Below, in pieces: positions 26,452 to 35,024 of a stretch of 64,000 nt of DNA. The stretch's first letter is position 1, and every line of letters starts with the position of its first letter. A program made the translations under genes and the position numbers. The notes beneath the pieces are model-generated. The model ran no database searches and was not told the origin of the DNA. It was given only the letters and a program-made list of their open reading frames with translations. Origin of the DNA: Salipiger aestuarii. Lineage in GTDB: Bacteria > Pseudomonadota > Alphaproteobacteria > Rhodobacterales > Rhodobacteraceae. The DNA lies in assembly GCF_003259905.1 (NCBI RefSeq), contig NZ_QLMG01000003.1, positions 116,745 through 180,744 on the forward strand, read 5' to 3'.

Positions 26452-27660
26452 ATGGAACCGCAAAACAGAGTGGGCGTGGCCCAGTTGACGAACCTCGCGC
26501 TGCAAGGCGTGGATTTGAACCCGCTGCGATGCCAGTTGTTGCGCAAATGCATCGAAGGCGAAGACCACGCCGCCGCGCTGATGGATCTGTCGGTCATAGA
26601 TCAGCTGTACGGAGACCTTGAAAGAGGTCTGGCCTGGCAGGCACGCGCGTTTGAAACCTGCACGCTGTTTCGCACGGATCGCGGCCGTACAGGGGTAAAG
26701 ACGCTGCTTGTCTTCGCCCTGCCTGTCGACATCGGCAGCAACACGCCCATCGAGTTTCTTGTCACCAGTGACGAATTCGAGATCGTTACCTGCTATCTCA
26801 ACCACGACTCCGCGGGCGGGGCGACGGCCGCGCTGCCCGATCATGACGTGGCCTTTTGCGCCGCCCCGGCCGATGCCGAAGACGCGCTGCGGTTCTCGCA
26901 GACCATCCGGCGGGCGCTGGCGGGCTCGGGCACCAAAGTGCTGAACCTTCATGACCCATCGGTCGACATCAGCAGGCTGTCATTGCAACATCAGCTGCCC
27001 CGGATGGACGGGCTTAGGCTGCCCGCGGCGGTATCATGCGATCGCCCGACGCTGACGCAGCTCGGCCCGCGACCGTGGCACGGTACACCCTTGCAGCCGC
27101 TTGGCGACTACCCTGTCGTCATCCGCCCGGTCGGATCGCACGCCGGGCGCGGCCTTGAAAAGCTCGACAACGCCGATGACATGGCGTCGTATCTGGCGCG
27201 GCAGGACGACGCAGAATTCCATCTGGGTCAGTTCATCGACTACGCGTCCCCCCATGATGGCCGGTTCCGCAAATGCAGAATCGCGTTCATCGACGGGGTT
27301 CCCTACCCTTGCCACCTGGCAATCGCCGAACGCTGGGACGTCTGGTACACCAACGCCCGCATGGAAGAGTCCGCCGAAAAACGGGCCGAGGAATCCGCCT
27401 TTCTCGATGCGTTCGACCATGATTTCGCACGGCGACACGCCGCCGGTCTGGATGCCATCGCCGACAGCATCGGGATGGATTACTTCGGCATCGACTGTGC
27501 CGAGGACAGGCATGGCAATCTCGTCGTGTTCGAGGCGGACAATTCGCTCATCGTGCACGACCTGGAATGCAAGACCACGTTTCCCTACAAGGGAAAACAC
27601 ATGCAGCGGGTTTTTTCCGCTTTCGAAGACATGCTGAGGCGGGCCTGCAAACCCAGCTGA
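26452..27660 (+). CDS. TPR-like and ATP-grasp domain protein
   Basis: 402 residues. Residues ~1-75 form a helical, TPR-like region (L-Y-G-D-L-E-R-G-L-A-W-Q-A-R-A-F). The C-terminal ~200 residues look like an ATP-grasp ligase: P-V-V-I-R-P-V-G-S-H-A-G-R-G-L-E (nucleotide loop, ~residue 225), F-R-K-C-R-I-A-F-I-D-G, and D-Y-F-G-I-D-C-A-E-D with V-V-F-E-A-D-N-S-L (metal-binding acidic residues and Asn). ATP-grasp enzymes join a carboxylate to an amine or thiol. Substrate unknown; peptide or glutamate ligation is a guess. The ATG at 26452 follows AAGGGAG. It stands alone between intergenic stretches. Confidence 0.75.
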   Translation: MEPQNRVGVAQLTNLALQGVDLNPLRCQLLRKCIEGEDHAAALMDLSVIDQLYGDLERGLAWQARAFETCTLFRTDRGRTGVKTLLVFALPVDIGSNTPIEFLVTSDEFEIVTCYLNHDSAGGATAALPDHDVAFCAAPADAEDALRFSQTIRRALAGSGTKVLNLHDPSVDISRLSLQHQLPRMDGLRLPAAVSCDRPTLTQLGPRPWHGTPLQPLGDYPVVIRPVGSHAGRGLEKLDNADDMASYLARQDDAEFHLGQFIDYASPHDGRFRKCRIAFIDGVPYPCHLAIAERWDVWYTNARMEESAEKRAEESAFLDAFDHDFARRHAAGLDAIADSIGMDYFGIDCAEDRHGNLVVFEADNSLIVHDLECKTTFPYKGKHMQRVFSAFEDMLRRACKPS

Positions 27661-27667
27661 CGACGAC

Positions 27668-27704
27668 GGGCCGGCATTCTCCGCAGCGCGAGCAACGCCG
27701 GCCC
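27668..27704 (+). terminator. Probable terminator after the ATP-grasp gene
   Basis: GGGCCGGC (27668-27675) pairs with GCCGGCCC (27697-27704), eight GC pairs, eight bases past the stop. No T-run, so termination is probable only. Confidence 0.4.
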
Positions 27705-27892
27705 GACCCGCCGAAACGACCCGGTCTGCCCACTTGACCGTTCAGTGCCCGCGCGGTCGACGCGACGATCGGCTGCGCACCACGGCACGGGGCCAGCCGT
27801 CCGGGCGCAAAGGGCGCGGGCCGGCCGTCATGACCGGCTATACTGCGCCTGCACGCCCGGTCCCAAAGGTCGTGAGACGCGTCGTCATGGGC

Positions 27893-28165
27893 TCAGCCCC
27901 CTGATGCGTTCCGGCCGCGCCCGGCGTCGGCTCTGATCATCTGCCCGGTGATCCACGATGCCTTGCCCGACAGAAGGAACGCGGGCGAAATCGTCTGCCG
28001 TGACGTCGGCGACCGGGGCGCCGGCCCCCAAGTTCGACCCCCAGTTCCGCCCCCAGTTCCGCCAGCCGCGCGGCGTCGCGGCCCGCCGGATGCGGTGCGC
28101 CACCGTCGGCGTGCAAGGCGCAGACGGTGGCGGACCCGATACCTCCCCAGCTCGGAATCCTGGAC
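27893..28165 (-). pseudogene. Short-chain dehydrogenase remnant
   Basis: On the minus strand one frame reads G-G-I-G-S-A-T-V-C-A-L-H-A-D-G then A-G-R-D-A-A-R-L-A-E-L, the cofactor-binding start of an SDR. After a frame change the tail reads A-F-L-L-S-G-K-A-S-W-I-T-G-Q-M-I and ends at TGA (27893-27895), typical of an SDR C-terminus. The catalytic Y-x-x-x-K centre, about 130 residues, is missing. So an internal deletion plus frameshifts have inactivated the gene. No intact copy of it is seen nearby; the SDR at 29371 is a different protein. Confidence 0.7.
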
Positions 28166-28256
28166 CTGATAGTCACGGTGTCTTGGAAAAATCCCGGCGG
28201 GGGTGCAACTTTGGGCGCGCCGGGATCGTCTCTTGAGCAAACAGCGGAGACATCCC

Positions 28257-28658
28257 ATGCAGCTTTTCACTCTTTATGCCGCCACGATCGTCATTTTTCT
28301 GGTGATCGATATGGTGGGCATCAGCACGATCATCAAACCGATCTTTCAGCGCCACGTCGGCGACATGATGGCCGACCCGCTGAGGCTCGGGCCTGCGGCG
28401 GCATTCTATCTGTTCTATGTCGTCGGACTGTTGTGGTTCGTCTCGGTGCCCGCCATGGCCGAAAACAAGCCGGTGCAGGCGCTGTTGGGCGGCGCGTTGC
28501 TGGGGTTGATGTGCTATGGCACCTATGAATTCACCAACCTTGCCACTCTGCGCGGCTGGTCGTGGAACCAGGTCATCGTCGACAGCCTCTGGGGGGCGGC
28601 GCTGACGGGTGGCTCGGCCTGGGCCGGGCTGATGGTGACGCGCTGGATTCATGGCTGA
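28257..28658 (+). CDS. DUF2177 family membrane protein
   Basis: 133 residues, four membrane helices. Starts M-Q-L-F-T-L-Y-A-A-T; conserved C-Y-G-T-Y-E-F-T-N-L-A-T-L-R-G-W-S family core. GGAGA precedes the ATG. DUF2177 genes often lie with cyclopropane-synthase and FAD-oxidoreductase genes as here, where it converges on the last gene of that operon with a 10-base overlap. Function unknown. Confidence 0.88.
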   Translation: MQLFTLYAATIVIFLVIDMVGISTIIKPIFQRHVGDMMADPLRLGPAAAFYLFYVVGLLWFVSVPAMAENKPVQALLGGALLGLMCYGTYEFTNLATLRGWSWNQVIVDSLWGAALTGGSAWAGLMVTRWIHG

Positions 28659-29374
28659 GGCGGGGGCAGGCGGGGGCGCGTTCGGGGACGCAGCAGGGGC
28701 ACCGCCGCCAGCATCAAAAGCGCCGCGGCGCACAGCGCGATGACGGGGACGTTGGCGATGTCCAGATTGGCGATCAGCACCCCGGCATAGGCCCACCCGA
28801 CCCCCAGACCGAACGCCGTCGCCCGGGGGCGGTACCACAGCACCGCCCCCGCGAGTCCCGCCAGAAACGTCAGAAGCAGCAGGGCCGCGCCTTGCGTGTT
28901 GATCACGCCGTAACCGCCAAGCACCACAGCCACAGCGATGCAGGCGACCGAGGTCACCCATCCCGCGTACAGCCCCACCGGCCACAGCGCGGCAGGCTGG
29001 CGTGGCGCGCGCAACAGCGCCTCGATGGCGGCGGCGGCCATGAAGACGATCATCACCGCGGCCATCAGCGGTTGCAGCCCTGCAACGGCGATCCACGGCG
29101 TACCGATACCGGCGCTTAGCATCAATGGCAGGCGCATCGGCTGCCAGAGCGGGTCATCCGCGGGGCGCAACACCCCCCGGATGGCGCTTGCGACCAGCAA
29201 CGCGAACACCGGCCCCCAGATGGAAAACGCCCAGCCCACCGGCAGCACCGGCCAGCGCGATTGAACCAGCGGAAACTGCGTCGGAACGAACCCGGCAAAA
29301 CCTCCGGTAAGGAGGGGCGAGGCCGCGAAACTGGTGCACAGCACCAGCGTCAGGGGCGCGCGCCAACCGGTCAT
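28649..29374 (-). CDS. Multi-pass membrane protein, possibly TspO/MBR-like
   Basis: 241 residues with six or seven membrane helices and many tryptophans. The segment G-W-A-F-S-I-W-G-P-V-F-A-L-L near residue 50 recalls tryptophan-rich TspO-type sensory proteins, but the protein is longer than TspO. Its ATG overlaps the SDR stop (ATGA), so it is the last gene of the lipid-modification operon. Family assignment is tentative. Confidence 0.6.
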   Translation of the reverse strand: MTGWRAPLTLVLCTSFAASPLLTGGFAGFVPTQFPLVQSRWPVLPVGWAFSIWGPVFALLVASAIRGVLRPADDPLWQPMRLPLMLSAGIGTPWIAVAGLQPLMAAVMIVFMAAAAIEALLRAPRQPAALWPVGLYAGWVTSVACIAVAVVLGGYGVINTQGAALLLLTFLAGLAGAVLWYRPRATAFGLGVGWAYAGVLIANLDIANVPVIALCAAALLMLAAVPLLRPRTRPRLPPPQP

Positions 29375-30114
29375 GCCGCCAGGCGTTTCAGCAGCGGCAG
29401 CGACAGAGCGTAGGGCAGTTTGCGCAACAGCTTCAGCACCAGGGTCAGCCGGCGGGGAAAATGCACCTCGAACCGCGTGCCGTCCAGCCCCTTGACGATA
29501 CGCGCCGCGGCGTCGGCCGGCTGCATCAGGCCGGGCATCCTGAAATCGTTCTTTTCGGTCAGGCGCGTGTCGACAAAGCCGGGGCTTATCATGCGCACGC
29601 GGATGCGCGGCGCCAGTTCGTTACGCAACGTCTCGCACAGGTTGATGACGCCTGCCTTGGATGCGGAATACATCTGCCCCTGAGGCAGGCCGACATACCC
29701 CGCCACGGATCCTGTCAACACGAGCTGTCCGCCGTCGCGCAACAGCGGCGCGGCGGCGCGCGCGAACAGGAAGCTGCCGGTCAGGTTCACCGTGACGAGG
29801 TGCGCCGCCGTGTCGGGGTCGATGTCCAGCACCTTGCCCGGATCGTAAAGCGCGGCAAGGCTGATGGCCCGGTCCAGCGGGCCACCGGCAGCGATCTGCT
29901 CGCTTGCGGCGTCAAGACTGGCCCGATCGGCGGTATCGACCGCGATCACCTCGGCCCCGCCGATTTCCGCCGCCAATTCGATCAGCGGCTGTTCCGAACG
30001 CGCCGAGAGCACAAGCCTCGCGCCGCGCCTGGCATAGGCGCGGGCCAGGTCGGCGCCGATGCCGGTCGATGCGCCGACGATCCAGATCCGTTCGCCCGGC
30101 GTCCCGTCAGACAT
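29371..30114 (-). CDS. Short-chain dehydrogenase/reductase
   Basis: 247 residues. NAD(P)-binding G-A-S-T-G-I-G near residue 15, catalytic Y-S-A-S-K, and the serine in L-T-G-S-V-A-G-Y. The hydrophobic C-terminus (L-L-R-K-L-P-Y-A-L-S-L-P-L) may bind membrane. Starts at 30114, overlapping the cyclopropane-synthase-like gene by eight bases. Given its partners it probably acts on a fatty-acyl or membrane-lipid intermediate. Confidence 0.9.
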   Translation of the reverse strand: MSDGTPGERIWIVGASTGIGADLARAYARRGARLVLSARSEQPLIELAAEIGGAEVIAVDTADRASLDAASEQIAAGGPLDRAISLAALYDPGKVLDIDPDTAAHLVTVNLTGSFLFARAAAPLLRDGGQLVLTGSVAGYVGLPQGQMYSASKAGVINLCETLRNELAPRIRVRMISPGFVDTRLTEKNDFRMPGLMQPADAAARIVKGLDGTRFEVHFPRRLTLVLKLLRKLPYALSLPLLKRLAA

Positions 30115-31279
30115 GGGCAAGCCGGTACTGATATACATCCGTGCGGCCGACATCGAAGGCGGCGATGCAGGCGGCAAGATAGAACCGCCAGACCCGGATG
30201 AAGCTTTCGTCAAAGCCCAGCGCGCGCACGTCGCTCAGGCGCGATTCGAACCGGGTCAGCCAGACGCGCAGCGTTTCGGCGTAGTCCTGACCAAAGCGAT
30301 GCGCGTCCTCGACCCGAAGCCCGGCGCGGTTGGCCTGCGCGCCAAATGCGGTATGCGTCGGCAGCATGCCGCCGGGAAAGATGAAGCTGCGGATCATGTC
30401 GCCCCCCTGACGGTAGCGATCGAAATGCGGCTCGCCCACGGTGATGGTCTGGATCATCGCGCGCCCCTTGTCCGACAGCACCTCGCGCAGCTTTCCGAAA
30501 TAGGTCGGCCAGTAGCGCTCGCCCACCGCTTCGAACATCTCGATCGACACGACGCTGTCATAGCGGCCCTGTTCATCGCGATAATCCTGCAAGGCGATCT
30601 CGGCCCCCTGCCCCAGACGGGTGCGGGCGAATGCGGCCTGTTCGTGGCTGAGCGTCAGCCCCTTTGGCGCGAAATCTCCGCGGTCCAGCGCCCGCTCGGC
30701 GAAACCGCCCCAACCGCAGCCGATTTCCAGAACCCGGCCCGACCCAGCGCCCAGCCCATCCAGAATACGGTCGTATTTGCGTTGCTGCGCCGACACCAGC
30801 GGGTCTGCCGCCATGGCATCCTCGGGGGCGTAAAGCGCCGAGGAATAGGTCATCGTATCGTCCAGCCACAGCTGGTAGAATGCATTGCCCAGATCGTAAT
30901 GCGCCTGGATGTTGCGGCGCGATCCCCGGCGGGTGTTGGCGTTGACCATGTAAAGCGCCCGGATCATCAGCGCCTGGACCGGATGACCGTAGAGAAACGG
31001 CTCGACGGCTTCTTCGTTGCGCAACCCGAAGGCGAGGAACGCGGCCAGGTCGCTGCTGTCGCACCACCCGTCGCGGTAGGCTTCGGTCAGGCCGATGTCG
31101 CCCCTGGCGGCCGTCGCCACCACGGCGCGCCAGTCGGTGACGGTCATGTCGGCGTCGGGGCCGGGCTGGGCGCCCTCAAAAACATGCGTCTTGCCGTCTG
31201 GCAACGTCAGCGTGATCCGGCCGTGGCTGATACGGTCCATGCAGCCCAGAAGCTTGCGTTCCATCTTGCGTTCAAACAT
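30107..31279 (-). CDS. SAM-dependent cyclopropane-fatty-acid-synthase-like methyltransferase
   Basis: 390 residues. AdoMet motif V-L-E-I-G-C-G-W-G-G-F-A-E near residue 180, family text I-Q-A-H-Y-D-L-G-N-A-F-Y and M-T-Y-S-S-A-L-Y. Methylates or cyclopropanates unsaturated acyl chains in membrane phospholipids. In Rhodobacterales, homologues in FAD/DUF1365/Cfa operons are linked to singlet-oxygen stress and furan-fatty-acid chemistry, from memory of the R. sphaeroides literature. It overlaps both neighbours by eight bases. Confidence 0.88.
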   Translation of the reverse strand: MFERKMERKLLGCMDRISHGRITLTLPDGKTHVFEGAQPGPDADMTVTDWRAVVATAARGDIGLTEAYRDGWCDSSDLAAFLAFGLRNEEAVEPFLYGHPVQALMIRALYMVNANTRRGSRRNIQAHYDLGNAFYQLWLDDTMTYSSALYAPEDAMAADPLVSAQQRKYDRILDGLGAGSGRVLEIGCGWGGFAERALDRGDFAPKGLTLSHEQAAFARTRLGQGAEIALQDYRDEQGRYDSVVSIEMFEAVGERYWPTYFGKLREVLSDKGRAMIQTITVGEPHFDRYRQGGDMIRSFIFPGGMLPTHTAFGAQANRAGLRVEDAHRFGQDYAETLRVWLTRFESRLSDVRALGFDESFIRVWRFYLAACIAAFDVGRTDVYQYRLAHV

Positions 31280-32060
31280 CGCGTTCTACCCTGTCGGTGG
31301 CCTCGGAACTCCTTTGGTCCATCTGCCTGGGTCTGGATCTAAACTTCGCGCCGCGCAGGGCAAGTTTCGCGGCCTGCCAATGGATCAGTGCCATGATCTT
31401 TTGCGCCTGAAACGGGTGTTTTTGCGCGGCCCGCGACAACACGCGCGGTGTCAGACGCCGGGCCGGCCCCGCCAGAGAGGTCTGAAGCCCAGTCTGCCCG
31501 TCCGCGCCAACCCAGTCGACCCAGGCGCCGAACCGGCCCGGACCGGAATCGAAGCGAAACACATAATGTCCGTCGCGCGGCAGAAAGGGCGAGACGTGAA
31601 AGACCTTGCGCCCGGAGATCCGGTCGGAGCGGTCGATGGGGCGGTTGTCGGGATGGTGGCAGAGGTAAAAATGATGTTCGCCAAAGGTGCTGGACACCTC
31701 GGCCAACACCGCGCGCAGGCCGGACCCATCGCGCGCCAGCCAGAAGCTGACCGGGTTGAACCCGTAGAACGGGCTGCGCGGCATGGTGACCAGCGTGCCC
31801 TCGCAATGCGCCAGCCCCAGCGGCGCCAGCACCTTGCGCAGAAAGGCGCTGGGGGCGCTGCCGTCGCGGGCGCCGTGATCGCGCAGCCGCACGGACCAGA
31901 TGCCCGCGCCGTCCGGCGTGATCGGCAGGTGGCCTTCTTCGAACCCGTTCAGAGGCAGCGCAAGGTAGCACGCGTCATAGCGAAACTGCCGTCCGACGCG
32001 ACCCGACCGGGCGTGCCAGACATGCGCGTCGATCAGCGCCCCGTGCCACAGACTGGTCAT
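31272..32060 (-). CDS. DUF1365 domain protein
   Basis: 262 residues of DUF1365: W-H-G-A-L-I-D-A-H-V-W-H-A-R near the N-terminus, F-Y-G-F-N-P-V-S-F-W, and G-E-H-H-F-Y. The conserved His/Arg/Asp residues suggest an enzyme, not yet characterised to my knowledge. Almost always beside the FAD oxidoreductase and Cfa-type gene, as here. Starts with ATGA overlap on the FAD gene. Confidence 0.9.
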   Translation of the reverse strand: MTSLWHGALIDAHVWHARSGRVGRQFRYDACYLALPLNGFEEGHLPITPDGAGIWSVRLRDHGARDGSAPSAFLRKVLAPLGLAHCEGTLVTMPRSPFYGFNPVSFWLARDGSGLRAVLAEVSSTFGEHHFYLCHHPDNRPIDRSDRISGRKVFHVSPFLPRDGHYVFRFDSGPGRFGAWVDWVGADGQTGLQTSLAGPARRLTPRVLSRAAQKHPFQAQKIMALIHWQAAKLALRGAKFRSRPRQMDQRSSEATDRVERDV

Positions 32061-33355
32061 TCGGCGGCCTCGCGAAACGGGTCCATGCGTTCACTGGCCC
32101 AAGGGTCGGCACCAAGCGGCCAGTCGATGCCCATGGCCTGCGCCACGCGCAGGGCCGACAGCACGCCGTCTTCGTGAAAGCCATAGCGTGTCCAGGCTCC
32201 GGCGAAATACACACCCCCGCGCCCCTGAATGCTTCCCAGCCGGGACTGGGCGCGAACGGCGGCCGCGTCGAACTGCGGGTGGTGCAGGGTCGCCTCGTCA
32301 TGGATCTGATCCGGCTCGTGTTCGGGGTTGAGCGTCACGATCAGCGGCCTGTCGGTGCCCAGCGGTTGCAGCCGGTTCATCCAGTAGCTCAGGCTGATCG
32401 GCGCTTCCTTCAGCATCTGATCGTGCCGGGTGACATAGTTCCACGATGACCAGATCGACCGGGTGCGCGGCAGGAACGAGACATCCGAATGCAGCACCAT
32501 CCGGTTGGGTTCGGCGCGAAAGGCCGACAGGATGCCGCTCTCTTCGGCGTCCGCGTCGCGCAGCAGGGCCAGCGCCTGGGGCGCATGGGTGGCCAGCACG
32601 ACGCGGTCAAAGCAATCATCCCCCGCGCCGCTGGTCACGACGATGCCGTCCAGACCGCGTTTCACGGCAAGCACCGGGCTGTTCAGCTTCACCTCGGCCC
32701 GCGTGGCGTCCAGAAGCGCCGCCACATAGCGCGCCGAACCGCCGCGCACCGTCATCCACTCGGGCTGATCGTCAACCGTCAGAAGCCCGTGGTTTTCGAA
32801 GAACCGCACAAAGGCCGTGGCGGGAAAATCCAGCATGTCGCGCGTCGGCATCGACCAGATCGCCCCCGAGATCGGCATCAGGAACCGATCGCGGAAATCC
32901 GCGCCCAGCCCGAGGCGCGACAGCATATCCCCGATGCTTTCGCCGTCGCGCACCTGGGATGTCGCCTGTCGGAAGAACCGCAGCGTGTCGCGGATCATCC
33001 GCCAATGCGACAGATCCAGCAGTCGCCGCTTCTGGGCGAACATGTCCAGCGGGCCGGTGGTGCCGTATTCCAGCGCGCCATCATCGAAACTGGCCGCAAA
33101 GCTCATGTCGCTGGGCGCAAGATCGACCCCGAGATGCTCCAGCAGCGGAATGAACAGCGGATAGGTACGCCGGTTGCAGACGATGAACCCGGTGTCCACG
33201 GCCACGCCATCCACCTGCCGCGTGCGGGCATGACCGCCGGGCATGGACGCGGCCTCGAACACGGTCACATCCTGATGCGGCGCCAGCAGCCAGGCGCTCG
33301 CCAGCCCCGAAATACCGCTTCCGATCACGGCCGTCCTGATACGCTTGGTTGTCAC
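32057..33355 (-). CDS. FAD-dependent amine-oxidase-like oxidoreductase
   Basis: 432 residues. Dinucleotide fold V-I-G-S-G-I-S-G-L-A-S-A at residue ~10 and G-G-H-A-R-T; C-terminal FAD motif G-V-Y-F-A-G-A-W-T-R-Y-G-F-H-E-D-G. First gene of the lipid operon, with a GTG start at 33355. Divergent from the ECF sigma factor gene 110 bases away, which suggests that the sigma factor controls it. Likely oxidises an acyl chain; exact reaction unknown. Confidence 0.88.
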   Translation of the reverse strand: MTTKRIRTAVIGSGISGLASAWLLAPHQDVTVFEAASMPGGHARTRQVDGVAVDTGFIVCNRRTYPLFIPLLEHLGVDLAPSDMSFAASFDDGALEYGTTGPLDMFAQKRRLLDLSHWRMIRDTLRFFRQATSQVRDGESIGDMLSRLGLGADFRDRFLMPISGAIWSMPTRDMLDFPATAFVRFFENHGLLTVDDQPEWMTVRGGSARYVAALLDATRAEVKLNSPVLAVKRGLDGIVVTSGAGDDCFDRVVLATHAPQALALLRDADAEESGILSAFRAEPNRMVLHSDVSFLPRTRSIWSSWNYVTRHDQMLKEAPISLSYWMNRLQPLGTDRPLIVTLNPEHEPDQIHDEATLHHPQFDAAAVRAQSRLGSIQGRGGVYFAGAWTRYGFHEDGVLSALRVAQAMGIDWPLGADPWASERMDPFREAAE

Positions 33356-33464
33356 CCTTGCCTCGCTCTGCCAATGTCATGATGAAAGAGACGAGAGCCG
33401 CGCGGATAAAGTTTCAGCTTTTTCGCAATCGCGACGCAAACCGACAGGCAGAGAGCGCCGACCC

Positions 33465-34019
33465 GTGCCCGAAATCCCCACCGAAGACCTGTCGAATCTG
33501 CTGGCCCGGATCGCCCTGCGCGACCGGGCGGCGTTCAGGGCGCTTTACGATGCCACCGCGCCGAAACTGTTCGCCATCTGTCTGCGCCTGCTGCGCGACC
33601 GGCGCGAGGCCGAAGACGCCCTTCAGGAGGTGTTCGTCAAGATCTGGCACCGGGCAGACCGGTTCGCATCCGGCGTGTCGCGACCGTCCGCCTGGCTGAA
33701 CGCCGTGGCGCGCAACCACGCCATCGACCGGCTGCGCCAGATCCGCTCGCCCCATACGGATCTCGACATCGCTCATGGCTTCGCCGATCCGTCTTCCGGC
33801 CCCGAAGCGCTGGCGATCAACAGCGACGACGGGCGGCGCATCGACGATTGCATGGGCCGTCTTGCGCCCGAACGGGCCGAGGCGATCCGCCTTGCCTATG
33901 TCGAGGGCGAAAGCTATCTGGACCTGTCCGAACGCTATCAGGTTCCGCTGAACACGCTGCGCACCTGGCTCCGGCGGGGCCTCTTGCAATTGCGCGACTG
34001 CCTCGGGCCAGCGTCGTGA
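33465..34019 (+). CDS. ECF sigma factor, SigK-like
   Basis: 184 residues. Region 2 with A-L-Q-E-V-F-V-K-I-W-H-R and W-L-N-A-V-A-R-N-H-A-I-D-R-L-R; region 4 with A-Y-V-E-G-E-S-Y-L-D-L-S-E-R-Y and T-L-R-T-W-L-R-R-G. A GTG start at 33465 gives a normal N-terminus; a longer frame exists upstream. Co-transcribed with an RskA-like anti-sigma (TGATG overlap). Directs transcription of a stress regulon, probably including the divergent lipid operon. Confidence 0.9.
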   Translation: MPEIPTEDLSNLLARIALRDRAAFRALYDATAPKLFAICLRLLRDRREAEDALQEVFVKIWHRADRFASGVSRPSAWLNAVARNHAIDRLRQIRSPHTDLDIAHGFADPSSGPEALAINSDDGRRIDDCMGRLAPERAEAIRLAYVEGESYLDLSERYQVPLNTLRTWLRRGLLQLRDCLGPAS

Positions 34020-34693
34020 TGCCGGTGTCCGACGACGACAGCGCCCTTGCGGCCGAATACGTTCTGGGCGCGCTCGATCGGTCCGAACGCCGCGACGCAC
34101 AAAACCGTATCGCGACAGACCCCGCCTTTGCCGCCGAAGTCGCCGCGTGGGAAGCCCGGCTTGACCCGCTTCTGGATCGGGTCGCCCCGCAAACGCCCCC
34201 CGCCCATGGCTGGGCCGCGCTGGAAACCCGGCTGTTTGCCCCACCTGACGATCCGCGCCCGCGATCCGCCTGGGCATGGCTGGGCATCGCATCGGGGCTG
34301 TCGACCGCGCTGCTGGCGGCGGTGCTCTGGCTGGGCGAGCCGATGCAACGGGCGCAGGGGCCGCTGTGGATCTCGGATCTCGTATCCGACGACGGCAGCG
34401 TGCGGCTGGCGGCGCTGTACGATGCGGCACGGGGCGAGATGCGCGTCTCGGTCGGCGGCGACGCGCCCGCGCCGGACCGCGATTTCGAACTGTGGATGAT
34501 CGCGGGGGGCGGCGCTCCGGTGTCGCTCGGGGTGATGCCGCACACGGGTTCTGCCGCCATGGCCATCCCCGAGGATCTGCGCGCCGAGATGGTCGGTGCC
34601 ACCCTTGCGATCACCGAAGAACCCGCGGGCGGCGCCCCCGGCGGACAGGCCACCGGGCCGGTGGTCGCGACCGCCCTTTTGCGCCGGATCTGA
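34019..34693 (+). CDS. RskA-like anti-sigma factor
   Basis: 224 residues. N-terminal cytosolic helical domain (L-A-A-E-Y-V-L-G-A-L-D-R-S-E-R) that binds the sigma factor, one membrane helix (~residues 85-105), and a periplasmic domain with F-E-L-W-M-I-A-G-G-G-A-P-V-S-L-G. No zinc-binding H-x3-C-x2-C motif, unlike ChrR. Release would be by membrane proteolysis. Overlaps the sigma gene, ensuring stoichiometric synthesis. Confidence 0.88.
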   Translation: MPVSDDDSALAAEYVLGALDRSERRDAQNRIATDPAFAAEVAAWEARLDPLLDRVAPQTPPAHGWAALETRLFAPPDDPRPRSAWAWLGIASGLSTALLAAVLWLGEPMQRAQGPLWISDLVSDDGSVRLAALYDAARGEMRVSVGGDAPAPDRDFELWMIAGGGAPVSLGVMPHTGSAAMAIPEDLRAEMVGATLAITEEPAGGAPGGQATGPVVATALLRRI

Positions 34694-35024
34694 CGCACCC
34701 GCGCCCGTAGGCAATTTTACGCAGGCAATCACACGAATGTTTCTGGGGCCTGTCCTGTGCCATCCTTTCCATCGTTGCAGTGGACGATGCAAAGATGTCC
34801 CGTCATAGCGCCTTTCCCCGCAACACTGGTATTTTTGTCAGTAATTTCCTGGCGCTAGTGAGTGGGCGCCGATAGCTTTGAATTTTGAAACAAATGCCGG
34901 CGCCTGGTATCCCCACTCGGCGTCGGCTCTTTTTGTCCGGGGCGGCGCAGAACATCCGCGCTTTTGACCGGGCGATGCCCGAGGCCTCTGGTCATTCGCG
35001 GCAACCGGGGTCAAAGCTCGACCG
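34694..35024. other. Intergenic region with two hairpins
   Basis: 331 bases without a gene. Holds a hairpin at 34851-34870 (GGCGC/GCGCC) and a terminator at 34896-34934. A less GC-rich tract between and ahead of them could carry a promoter for a short RNA or for the DMT gene downstream. Confidence 0.5.
34896..34934 (+). terminator. Intrinsic terminator
   Basis: GCCGGCGCC (34896-34904) pairs with GGCGTCGGC (34919-34927), one G-T wobble, followed by TCTTTTT. It lies 200 bases past the anti-sigma stop, so it ends either that mRNA or a separate short RNA. Confidence 0.7.
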
